In this document: piece after piece, positions 16,471 to 25,700 of the stretch
How positions within the stretch are numbered: position 1 is the stretch's first letter
Layout of the letters: the number at the start of each line of letters is the position of its first letter
Origin: 4572-123 sp002084545
Lineage (GTDB): Bacteria > Desulfobacterota > Desulfobacteria > Desulfobacterales > 4572-123
NCBI GenBank assembly: GCA_029939715.1
Contig: JAOZSJ010000006.1
Coordinates: 1 to 63,042, forward strand
Length of the DNA stretch: 63,042 nt
Direction of reading: 5' to 3'
Made by a program: the position numbers and the translations under genes
The notes under the pieces: generated by a model
The model's input: only the letters and a program-made list of their open reading frames with translations
The model's database searches: none
Told to the model about the DNA's origin: nothing

Positions 16471-17869
16471 AGTCGCTCCATTTCAGCAGGCTGAATCGAT
16501 CCGGCCGCAGAAAACAGCGTAAAAGAAGCTGTTTGTCAAGCCGGTGGCTGACAGGGTTTTCAATGATTTTTTGATACACTTTCATCAGATTGTCAGTATA
16601 GCCGGACATGCCGCAGGTGTCCAGTACAACGGCCCTGTTTTTTCGGATCAGTTCGGCTGGATTTTTTATATACCCGGGTTCGGCAAGGAAGGGATTTATG
16701 CGAATCAGTTCCCGGCGGGCCTGTTTATCCTTGATGACCCGTAAAAGAATCTGTCGCTGAAAATTTTCATCCAAAAGGCCGAAATCGATCCTGCTGCCGG
16801 CGACAGCAGCGGTGAGTGCCTGCCTGATATCGTCATCGCGTGGATGAAAATCAAACCTGCGGCAGACCATGCGAAAAACATTTTTCCAACGGATTGAAAA
16901 TGCTTCCCGGTTGATCCATTCCAGAGGGATGAAGATACCTGAATACATATGATCCAGGTTTATGCCTGCTTTTTCAAAATCACGACATATTTCCGGCAGT
17001 CTGCGGCCCCAGAGCATTTTGCCGGCGGTCCAGGGCTCCAGAAACGTAAATCCGAAACCCTCGGTGATACTGGTGGTGATCAGAAACCTTGCCCGGGAGA
17101 CCAGGTCGCTGAAATCATTTTTCTCCCCGGCTTCAAACCCGACAGCTAAACGGTGTATTTTTACAAAGCGTTTCCAGTCATTGTAACTTTCCCTGTCCAT
17201 GGGACTGTTGGGCGGCAGGGTGATTTTAAGGGATACGCCATGGGGCATGAAAAGCGACAGAAGGATGGCTTCACCGATATTCTTGCGGCGGATGGCACGA
17301 ACCGGATACAGGACATGATCGGCGGTTGCACTTTGTTTTTTTCCGGGCAGCGGCGTGATGGCGTTGAACACCCTGTGCAGGCCATGGGATTTCAGTCCGC
17401 ATTTTAACAGGATGTTGTAATCCCGTGAATTGATCACGCCGTAGTGGCAGTCCGCAGGATAAGTTTCATTATGAAAATAGGCTTGGGGGCGCCCGTCTTC
17501 GGCAAAGTCATGGATCTGCAGAAAAAGAGTTATTCCCCTGATTTGAAGTATTTTAAGAATTTTTAGAAAGTTTCTGTTTTTTGCCAGGGTGGGGTTGTGA
17601 ACATGCAGTATGTCACAGCCGCCGGGCCAGCAGTTGAAAATTGCATTAATCACGGCATCGGCTGTTTCTTCCGGATCATGCCGGATTTCTTCATTAATAT
17701 CATAGCCTATTCCGGGAATGGACCGGGTTTCAACCCTGCCGTATGATCCAGCCATTTCACCGGTGAGCAGCATCACTTCGCAGGTCGGGGAAACCGCCTT
17801 TATCTGCTGCTGCAGAACGGTGGTGACGCCGCCGGTTTTTAGATGGTAGTGGAGAAATGCAATTTTCAT
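16460..17869 (-). CDS. Glycosyltransferase family 4-like protein
   Basis: 469 residues with GT-B fold features. N-terminal: IAFLHYHLKTGGVTTVLQQ (the glycine loop), DILHVHNPTLAKN and LFLQIHDFAEDGRPQAYF. C-terminal: VLYPVRAIRRKNI and SITEGFGFTFLEPW, the E-x7-E donor-sugar motif near residue 277. About 150 extra residues follow the catalytic region. Acceptor and donor cannot be read. It starts three bases after the oleD stop, so it is the fifth downstream cistron of the PfaC/ole array. Confidence 0.8.
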   Translation of the reverse strand: MKIAFLHYHLKTGGVTTVLQQQIKAVSPTCEVMLLTGEMAGSYGRVETRSIPGIGYDINEEIRHDPEETADAVINAIFNCWPGGCDILHVHNPTLAKNRNFLKILKILQIRGITLFLQIHDFAEDGRPQAYFHNETYPADCHYGVINSRDYNILLKCGLKSHGLHRVFNAITPLPGKKQSATADHVLYPVRAIRRKNIGEAILLSLFMPHGVSLKITLPPNSPMDRESYNDWKRFVKIHRLAVGFEAGEKNDFSDLVSRARFLITTSITEGFGFTFLEPWTAGKMLWGRRLPEICRDFEKAGINLDHMYSGIFIPLEWINREAFSIRWKNVFRMVCRRFDFHPRDDDIRQALTAAVAGSRIDFGLLDENFQRQILLRVIKDKQARRELIRINPFLAEPGYIKNPAELIRKNRAVVLDTCGMSGYTDNLMKVYQKIIENPVSHRLDKQLLLRCFLRPDRFSLLKWSDYAR

Positions 17870-17872
17870 GAT

Positions 17873-18886
17873 CTATTCTTTTGATGCGTGGACGCGCAGC
17901 CATGCTTCAAGCCGCTCAAGACCCCGGGCAGTCGATATCTCGGGAACATAATCCAGATCCTGTTTGGCAGCGCTGATATCGAACCAGTGGGAAGTGGTCA
18001 GCTCGTTGGCCACAAATCGGGTCATCATGGGTTCGCCGTTTATTTTAAAGGTTTTGTAGAAAAATTCAAGCAGGGCGCCGGCGATCCAGGCAATTCGAAA
18101 CGGTACTTTGCGGGTGATTGGCTTTTTCCCGCCGGCAGCAAGGATGGAATTGACCATTTCCCATAAAAATATGGGTTCGTCCTGACTGATAAAATAGACC
18201 CGTCCGGAAAGATCCGGATTGCAGACCAGTTTTTCAGCGGCCAGGATATGGGCCAGGGCCGCATTATCGATGTAGATGGTATCCACTATGTTTTTACCAT
18301 TGCCGACAATACGGAGCCTGTCGGCCCGGTCCAGAATCCGGGGCACCAGGTGGTTGTCCCCCGGCCCCCATATCAGGTGCGGTCTTAAGATAATTACCTT
18401 CAAGTCTCCGGATGCAGCCGCCAGAACGGCTTTTTCGGCCAATGCCTTGGTCTTGGGGTAATGGGTGGTATGCCGGGCCGCATGGGGTACGGATTCATCA
18501 ACGCCTTTCATATCTTTGCCGTTGAAAACAACACTCGGGCTGCTGGTGTGGATCAGTCGAGACACCTTGTTTTTCAGGCAGGCGGCAATGACATTTTCAG
18601 TGCCGGTGACATTGGTATCATAATAATCGGAATATTTTCCCCAGACACCGGGAAGCGCCGCCACGTGAAAAACCAGGCCCATGCCCCGGCATGCTTTTTC
18701 CACCGCCTTTGAATTGCAGAGATCGCCTTTAATCTGATTTACCTGCAACCGGTCGAGCTCCGGATATGATTTTCTGGAAAAACTTGTCACCCGGCAGCCT
18801 TTTTTTATCAGGCGTTTTACGATGGCCTTGCCGAGAAATCCGCCTCCTCCGGTGACCAGTATATTTTCAGGTGTGGTTTGGGTCAT
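17873..18886 (-). CDS. oleD: OleD-like NAD(P)-dependent reductase (2-alkyl-3-oxoalkanoate reductase)
   Basis: 337 residues, extended SDR. Cofactor motif GGGGFLGKAIVKRLI (about 13-27), FHVAALPGVWG, catalytic Ser region HTSSPSVVFNG and YPKTKALAEKAV (YxxxK). OleD reduces the beta-keto acid made by OleA to a 2-alkyl-3-hydroxyalkanoate. The assignment rests on fold and on lying directly with oleA, oleB and oleC. It is separated from oleC by 170 bases of AT-rich sequence, so an internal promoter is possible. Confidence 0.85.
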   Translation of the reverse strand: MTQTTPENILVTGGGGFLGKAIVKRLIKKGCRVTSFSRKSYPELDRLQVNQIKGDLCNSKAVEKACRGMGLVFHVAALPGVWGKYSDYYDTNVTGTENVIAACLKNKVSRLIHTSSPSVVFNGKDMKGVDESVPHAARHTTHYPKTKALAEKAVLAAASGDLKVIILRPHLIWGPGDNHLVPRILDRADRLRIVGNGKNIVDTIYIDNAALAHILAAEKLVCNPDLSGRVYFISQDEPIFLWEMVNSILAAGGKKPITRKVPFRIAWIAGALLEFFYKTFKINGEPMMTRFVANELTTSHWFDISAAKQDLDYVPEISTARGLERLEAWLRVHASKE

Positions 18887-19056
18887 TTTCCAATACCATA
18901 ATTTAATGTGTCATTTTGCCAATTTTCCGGATTATTTTGAATATATGCGCGTATTTAATTCCTTTTCATTGCGTATAATATGTTCCCAATAATTGCGTTG
19001 CCATAATTTATTATTAAATCGTTGTCATTTTTTTGACACAAATCGGACCACGTCGT

Positions 19057-20742
19057 TTAAATTTTTCCGGCGGCCCATACGGCCAGTTTTTCACGAAAAA
19101 TTTTGGCATTATGCCGGATATCCACGGGAAAGGATGGGTGAAATAAAATATCTTTTATGGGCTCTGTCATGGGGTTTTCCCCGGCCATTTTAAGCAGCGC
19201 CCTTTCCAGGGTGTCCATATCTTCGTTACCGTGGTCTTTGTTGATCTCAATACAGATCACCGGATACTGCTCGCCTTTTGGCCCAATGCCTACCAGGGCG
19301 GACCGGAAAACCGCCGGGTGATTGTTGAAAACCGATTCGCAGGGTATTGTAAACATATCGCCGTCGCGGGTTGTTACCCGGTGGCTTTTACGCCCGCAAA
19401 ACCAGATTCGCCCTTTTTTGTCCTGCCAGCCAAGGTCCCCCATGCGGTGCCGGATCTCCTCATTATCCCTGATTTTGGCCAGGGCATCATCTTTGGGACG
19501 CATAAAATATTGTCGGGTGACCAGATCCCCCTTTACCACGATTTCGCCGATTTCGCCATCTTTGACAAGGAGTTTTTCCGACCAGGTTTCAATGGGAGAG
19601 TCGCTGATTTTGATCAGTTTGGCATCGATATTATCGATGGGCCGGCCTATGCACATGCCGTAGCCTTTTTCGCTCAACTCTTTGGTTTCCGCCAGAATTT
19701 CCCGGCTGCCGATGGAGATAACGGGCACTGCTTCGGTGGCGCCGTAAGGTGTATGGATCTGGGCTTCTTTACTCATCATGGCAGAAAACTGCCCGATATT
19801 GGCCGGAGATACCGGGGCTCCGGCCGAGATTACCCGTTTCAAGGATGGCAGTTTTATGTTGTTGGCCTTTCCATAGGCCCCCACCCGGTTTAAAAGGGCC
19901 GGAGATGCAAACATGTTGGTGACTCCCTGGTTCCAGATGGCTTCGATGATTCGGGTCGGGTCGACCCGGGCCGGCTGGGTCGGATCCATGTCCGGGATGA
20001 CGGCGGTCATCCCCAGGGCCGGGTCAAACAGAGCAAACAGGGGAAATGTGGGCAGGTCTATCTCATCGGGTGTGATATCAAAATGAGATTTGATCTGTCG
20101 CACCTGGGCGTCAAAGACGCCATGGGTGTAAACAACTCCCTTGGCCGGTCCCGTACTGCCCGTGGTAAAGAGGATGGCTGCAGTTTCATCCCGGCCGGTA
20201 CGGGCAGCGACATAGGGTTTTTCCCGGTCTTCCTGCAGATCCTGCAGCCTGTATCCGCCCCAGAACCAGCGCCTTCCAACCGTTACCCAGATCTTTACGG
20301 TGTCAAAATATTTCGGGCAGAGCTTGCGCAGCACATGGGCCTTGGGGATGCCGATAAAGGCGGCAGGCCGGCCCTCCTTCATACAGCCGAGCATGCGGCG
20401 GATGCCCATGCCCGGATCAACCATCACCGGGATGGCACCGGTCTTGAAAAGGGCAAATGTGAGGGCAAAGAAATCCAGGCTCGGTTTTACCATCAAAATG
20501 GTACGCATTCCCCGCCGAATACCTATGCTTTCCAGGCCTGCGGCGATATTGTCGGATTCCCTGTCCAGCTGCAGGAAAGTGTAATGGGAATAGGTTACCC
20601 GCCCGGCGGAATCACGGCCCACCGGAAAGACCACGGCACGTTTGTAAGGCTGGGCTGCCGCAGTTTTTTTAAGACGGCGTGAAATATTGATAAAAACCCC
20701 GTTTTTACTGCCTGTGTCGGGGGATTGTGTGTCAGCATGCAT
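19057..20742 (-). CDS. oleC: OleC-like AMP-dependent beta-lactone synthetase
   Basis: 561 residues of the ANL adenylating superfamily: AILFTTGSTGPAKGVVYTHG (P-loop), TPYGATEAVPV, MGDLGWQDKKGRIWFCGRKSHRV, and a C-terminal Lys region PVDIRHNAKIFREKLA. The insertion GMCIGRPIDNIDAKLIKI and the C-terminal GRKSHRV are as in OleC, which turns 2-alkyl-3-hydroxyacids into cis-beta-lactones. A fatty-acyl ligase would be the alternative, but the flanking oleB and oleD favour OleC. A REP-like element sits between it and oleB. Confidence 0.85.
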   Translation of the reverse strand: MHADTQSPDTGSKNGVFINISRRLKKTAAAQPYKRAVVFPVGRDSAGRVTYSHYTFLQLDRESDNIAAGLESIGIRRGMRTILMVKPSLDFFALTFALFKTGAIPVMVDPGMGIRRMLGCMKEGRPAAFIGIPKAHVLRKLCPKYFDTVKIWVTVGRRWFWGGYRLQDLQEDREKPYVAARTGRDETAAILFTTGSTGPAKGVVYTHGVFDAQVRQIKSHFDITPDEIDLPTFPLFALFDPALGMTAVIPDMDPTQPARVDPTRIIEAIWNQGVTNMFASPALLNRVGAYGKANNIKLPSLKRVISAGAPVSPANIGQFSAMMSKEAQIHTPYGATEAVPVISIGSREILAETKELSEKGYGMCIGRPIDNIDAKLIKISDSPIETWSEKLLVKDGEIGEIVVKGDLVTRQYFMRPKDDALAKIRDNEEIRHRMGDLGWQDKKGRIWFCGRKSHRVTTRDGDMFTIPCESVFNNHPAVFRSALVGIGPKGEQYPVICIEINKDHGNEDMDTLERALLKMAGENPMTEPIKDILFHPSFPVDIRHNAKIFREKLAVWAAGKI

Positions 20743-20806
20743 GAGGGAGGTTCCATTTAATTGGGTTGATCAGGTTGAAGGTAAAAGTCTTAAAGGCCGA
20801 TACCAA

Positions 20807-20847
20807 ATCGTAGGGTGGACTGTTCCCACCAATAGACAGAATACCTT
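20807..20847. repeat. REP-like palindromic element, copy 2
   Basis: ATCGTAGGGTGGACT followed by GTTCCCACCAATAGACAGAA and TACC. GGGTGG/CCCACC palindrome. Fills the gap between oleC and oleB, so would be transcribed inside the operon. A short seven-base array (GGGTTGA, AGGTTGA, AGGTAAA; 20763-20785) precedes it. Confidence 0.75.
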
Positions 20848-21735
20848 TTAATCAATAAATTGTCGTACCTCATCGATAATTTTTTCCGGTATATCTTCTA
20901 TCAGATAATGGCCGGCATCATCAAAAAGATGGGTCACGGCTTTCGGAAAGCGCCGGCACCATTCCCTGTAGTAGTCCGGATCGAATACAAAGTCGTGTCG
21001 GCCCCACAAAATCAGCATGGGAAAGGATTCCAGACAATGAAGATTATCATCCACATGCTTCACAAGGTCATAGCTCGGGTCGCCTTTATAAAGGGGAATA
21101 TCCTGCACGAACTTCAAGGTGGCCATCCGATTGTGCCAGGTGTTGTAGGGGGCGATAAGGCCTTTTTTAACATCTTTGGAAAGTTTTTTACAGGGAGCCA
21201 TATACAGGGCCGCCCGTGCAAAAAGGTTGCCCACAAGGACTGCCGGAACCGCAAAAGGTGCTATTTTGCGTATGATTTTCAGCCGTAACGGTATCTGTTT
21301 TCCCTCCGGCGGAAGAAATCCGGACGTGTTTGTGATAATAATCCGGTCAATCATTTGCAGGTGATCCAGTGCCCAGGCAGCGCCGATCATGCCGCCCCAG
21401 TCATGGACCAGCAGCGTGATCTTTTCCCGGATATCAAGATGCGTCATCAGGGCGTCAAGGTCTTTAACCCTGGTCCTGAGCCGGTACTCATAGTCGGCGG
21501 CAGACGGTTTGTCGGAAAGGCCGCATCCCATGTGATCCGGTACAATGACCCGGTGGTCCGGGGCCAGGGCCGTGATCAAGTTGCGAAAGTAAAAGGACCA
21601 GGTGGGATTGCCGTGAACCATGAGTATCGGCGGGCCGCTGCCTTCATCCAGGTAATGGTACCTATGGCCGTTTATCGAAAGATAGCGGGATTTGAAAGGA
21701 TACAGGTGTCTGAAAGGTGAGATGTCGCAGTTCAT
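20848..21735 (-). CDS. oleB: OleB-like alpha/beta hydrolase (beta-lactone decarboxylase)
   Basis: 295 residues of the haloalkane-dehalogenase-like hydrolases. HGNPTWSFYFRNLI forms the oxyanion region, VPDHMGCGLSDKP follows, and LVHDWGGMIGAAWAL holds the Asp nucleophile (about residue 114). LILWGRHDFVFD gives the acid and DAGHYLIED the catalytic His. OleB decarboxylates the beta-lactone to a cis-olefin. Stop-to-start distance to oleA is zero bases, showing tight coupling. Confidence 0.88.
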   Translation of the reverse strand: MNCDISPFRHLYPFKSRYLSINGHRYHYLDEGSGPPILMVHGNPTWSFYFRNLITALAPDHRVIVPDHMGCGLSDKPSAADYEYRLRTRVKDLDALMTHLDIREKITLLVHDWGGMIGAAWALDHLQMIDRIIITNTSGFLPPEGKQIPLRLKIIRKIAPFAVPAVLVGNLFARAALYMAPCKKLSKDVKKGLIAPYNTWHNRMATLKFVQDIPLYKGDPSYDLVKHVDDNLHCLESFPMLILWGRHDFVFDPDYYREWCRRFPKAVTHLFDDAGHYLIEDIPEKIIDEVRQFID

Positions 21736-22776
21736 TTACCAGTCCACCCCCAGCATCAGGCAGTTTAAACCGCTGCCGATTCCTAAAAAACCGACCTGGT
21801 CGCCTTTTTCCAGAAATTCCCGTTCTTCTGCAATGGCAGCGGTGATAATCAACGACACGGTGCCGATATTGCCCAGATGGCGAAAAGTTGTAAAATCTTT
21901 TGAATCCGGAATATTAATAGCGTTCAAAATGGTCTTTCGGTGGGTGGCGCCCACCTGGTGGCAGATGATTTTGTCCGGTTTGTCATCGTCCCATGCCAGT
22001 TCCCGGCGCAGGGCGTTGAAGGTTTCAATGCCCAGAGCCACCCCGTTTTGCAGAACTCCCACGGAATCGGTGTGCATCACATGTCCGGCAGTGGCCGGTA
22101 TGCCGGTGTCAGGTCCCCAGATGCATAGGCGGTGATGACGTACGGCGTTATTTACCACTCCGCCCAGGAGTCGGTGGGCATTGCCTGAAAAAGAACCGTC
22201 CGTTAAAACAACCGCGGCCGCACCCGACCCGCCGGTCAACGTTGCAACCGTTTGTTTGAAAAGGTCCATGTCCCGGGATTTGACCAGGTTATCGATGGTG
22301 GTGTCCACAATCTGGCGGCAGGATTCACAGGCCAGGACAACGCCGGCCCTGATCTGGCCAAGGGCGATGGCGTTGGCTACCTGGAGCATGCCGTTCAAGA
22401 TGCCGATGCAGGCATTTGAGATATCATAGACCTGGGCTGTATAGCCTATGCCCAATCCGTCGGCCACGGCACAGGCAGTAGCCGGTTCCAGGTTTTCCCG
22501 GCAGACTCCGCCGTAAATCAGCATACCGATTTCTTCCGGGTCGATTCCGGCGGCATCCAGGGCCTTGCACCCGGCGGATATTGCGCCATCGGAAAGCTTG
22601 AAGTCCACATCCCAGTATCGGCTTTCACGGATGCCGGTAATGGCTTCCAGTTGACCCTTTTGAAAATGCAGGGCCTTGTAAACCGGTTCCAGGCGGTTTT
22701 CAATATCTGCCGCGGTCACTACGTTCGGAGCCAGTTCATAGCCTATGGATTCGATAAAAACATTTTTATAAAGCAT
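21736..22776 (-). CDS. oleA: OleA-like thiolase-superfamily head-to-head condensing enzyme
   Basis: 346 residues, 3-oxoacyl-ACP synthase III family. The opening VFIESIGYELAPNVVTAADIE and GIRESRYW are OleA-type. Catalytic Cys in VYDISNACIGILNGM (about 122), His in ICHQVGATHRKT, Asn/Gly region FRHLGNIGTVSL. OleA condenses two acyl-CoAs head to head to a 2-alkyl-3-ketoacid. FabH is the alternative but is not expected beside oleBCD. It starts 14 bases downstream of the megasynthase stop. Confidence 0.9.
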   Translation of the reverse strand: MLYKNVFIESIGYELAPNVVTAADIENRLEPVYKALHFQKGQLEAITGIRESRYWDVDFKLSDGAISAGCKALDAAGIDPEEIGMLIYGGVCRENLEPATACAVADGLGIGYTAQVYDISNACIGILNGMLQVANAIALGQIRAGVVLACESCRQIVDTTIDNLVKSRDMDLFKQTVATLTGGSGAAAVVLTDGSFSGNAHRLLGGVVNNAVRHHRLCIWGPDTGIPATAGHVMHTDSVGVLQNGVALGIETFNALRRELAWDDDKPDKIICHQVGATHRKTILNAINIPDSKDFTTFRHLGNIGTVSLIITAAIAEEREFLEKGDQVGFLGIGSGLNCLMLGVDW

Positions 22777-22789
22777 GGGTTGTCAACCT

Positions 22790-25700
22790 TCAGTCTTCTT
22801 CTACCATCCTGATCCCGAAATTGTCCATCTTATAGATGCAGAGCCCGTCTATTTTCAAGATACCGTCTGCCAGTATCATGGGCACAGGTGTTTCCTGAAC
22901 CTCAGTGATGACAGCCTCGACCTGGATGAGCGAACTGCCGGGCAGAATCTGTCCGCGATAGGTCCAGTCGTGGGCCGCGCCGGTAACCAGGGAAAACCGA
23001 TGCGTGCCGGCAAGGCGGGGCCATTTTTCCAATGCTGCATATTTAAGGAGCTGGATAAAAGATTCCAGCCCTAAAGATCCGGGACAGACCGGGTCCTGAT
23101 AAAAATGGGCTTTAAAAAACCATTCGTTGGGATCTACATGTTTACTGCCGCGGATAAACCCCAGTTTGTCCGGTCCCCCTTCCGGTACATAGGCATCGAT
23201 GGTGTCGATCATGCTCAGGGCCCGGGCCGGCATGTTAGCCATCGTTCCTGAGGCAGGTGCCGTATTCGGGTCCCCGGGAAAGAGCGGAGCTGTATGCGGC
23301 AGGATTTCGGGGGCGGAATGATTTATCTCATCCTTGCCGGGCCAGGCCGGTTCAGTGGCTGTAATGCCCTTTTGCTGTTCCAGGGCCTGTTTGGTAAAAA
23401 AACCGAAATTGGTATGGCCCGCATAGATCATCTCTCCTTCCTGCATGATTTCAAAATCGAAATCTACAATGAGCATGTCGCCTGTCTGTGAAAACCTGGT
23501 CAGCCGGGTTCGCATGGATACAATCCCGGATCGGGGAAGGATGTCGCGGTACAATGTGGCATGGCCACCCAGGTTTCTAAAGTGCAGAGCCCTGTCGCTT
23601 TTAAGGGCCGAGCCCATGTAGGCCGCACTCCAGCCGCAGGGTTGCAAGGCTATTTCGTTGAGTATGCAAAGGGGCATGGCTCTGCCGCGGTCGGCCGCAA
23701 AATACCAGTCCGACGGTTTTACATCGCACTGGGTTTCTATCCAGATTCCGGTTGTCGGTATCCAGGGAGGAATGTCGACTTTTGTGACCCGGTGGATGAA
23801 AAGATAGGGCTCGCCCGGCAGCCTTGCGATGAATCTGTCCCTGTCAAAGGGCTGGTAGGCATCTCCAAAGGCCAGTGACGGTTTGCCAACGGCAAATTCC
23901 AGCATATGTTTTTTATCGAAAAGAGGCGGGGAGAGTAGTGTCTCATGGCCCTGTCTGATATCCCGGCCGATATCATGGCCAATATCAGGTCCGGCCTTCC
24001 AGAAAGCTTCGATTTCATCGCGGCTTGTGTTGCTTAGTTTCAGGGACATGTTTTCAAAAAACACGATGTAATGATTATCTGCCAGCATATGGGCGTCGGC
24101 AATGACATAGGGCTCCGGATTAAAACCGATCTCCTTTATCTCCACCCGGTAGATGACATGACGGGTTTTCGGTGTTACCGGTCCCCGGCATTTCAGGCGG
24201 CTTTTGATCCCGATAACCGGTTCAAAAACGATCCGTGGTCCGGGTACAACCCAGCCCATGCGCTGGAGCAGTACACGCAGGGTATGGGCGCAGCATTCAT
24301 ACATCAATGTGCCCGGCATGACCATGTCATCCACAAAATGGCAGGTCAGAAACCAGTCGTCCGGGTGAATGTCGGCCTGGGCTTCCACAAGCCCCAGGGC
24401 ATATTGTCCGCCTTTCGGATCCAGATCCAGTATCCGGTCGATCAATCGAAGGCGGCCTCCGGGAAGGCGCTGGGATTCAGGCAGGATGATGCCTTTAAAG
24501 TGAGATCCAAATGCTTTTTCCATCTCCCCCCGGCGCAGGGCATCCAGGGACTTGTCATTCAGCTTTGATCGCGTGAAAGGAACCGGTATATGCCAGCCGG
24601 GCGGTGTCTTGCCGGTTTGTGCCGGGGTGTCTTTTTCGCCGCGAATAATGCCGCCGGAACTAATCACCTCCTGTTCGGTAAAAAAACCGGCGCACCCGTC
24701 TTTCATGGTAATCAAAGGCTTCTCGTTGATCGTGCCTTTAAAATTGAAAAAAAAGAGCCAGGTCTCCCCCTGGCGGATAAACTTGTCTATGTTGATGGTA
24801 TAGCGGATCACCTCTCCGGGTCGGGGCAGTCCCCTGTGGAATGTGACCACGGCATCCAGGAGCCGGTATGTCCGCTGCCCCTTGACTTTGTGATCAATGC
24901 CAAGGTAGGAACAGAGAAAAAGATCTGCCTGGCCTGCCTCCACGGCAATGCAGACCGGTGCCCGGTTACCGTCCAGATACCATGCCCCCGGTTTGACATC
25001 GTGCTCGGTCACAAGCGTTCCCCTGTCCATGGAGAGCTTGTCCCCTGTAACGGAAAGGATGCGGTCCACCAGCATCAGGGGCTCATCAGGCAGTCTTACC
25101 CTGGCATCAAAGGTGTCCACAACGGCAAATTCCGGCCCCAGAACACGTTCTGCGGAGCCAGTGGCAAATTCCATACACATTTCACGCGAAAAAGCAGGCG
25201 CTATGTCCGGTGTCGGTATCGGGCCGCGCGCGGGTTGGCTTTCAGCGGTTGCTAATGTGGCCTCGGGCATTGGAATTTTACCGGTGATGGCGGTTTTCAG
25301 CAATTGATTTTGCAGTTCAAAGGTGTCGGCAAAGGCCCTGGATGTCTGCTTTGAAAAATCGAGAAATTTCCGGTGGGCTTCAGCGGTGGCTTCCATGCTT
25401 TTTGCCATCCCTTGAATCAGTTCCGTATAGGGATTGACATCGCCAGGGGAATTTTTGGAAATTTGATTATCAAATAAACCGGCATCATCGGAAACAGCCG
25501 GTTCAGGATCTGTTTTGACGGCAGGGCGGTGACTTTTATCTATATTTTTTTGATTCCTGCCGGCATGGGAATCCGTCTGCGCGGCTGCCGGATTTACTGC
25601 CGGCGGTTCCGGGCAAGGCGGCCTGCCGCCCGCAGGCAGGACAATCAATGCGGCATCCGATAACGCAGGTTTTTTTGATTGCGATGATTCGTTAACTTGC

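Noticed and set aside
24071..25255. Several long open frames on the plus strand opposite the megasynthase
   Set aside because: They are antisense shadows of a GC-rich coding frame; no RBS and no domain, while the minus frame shows clear KS/AT/DH motifs.
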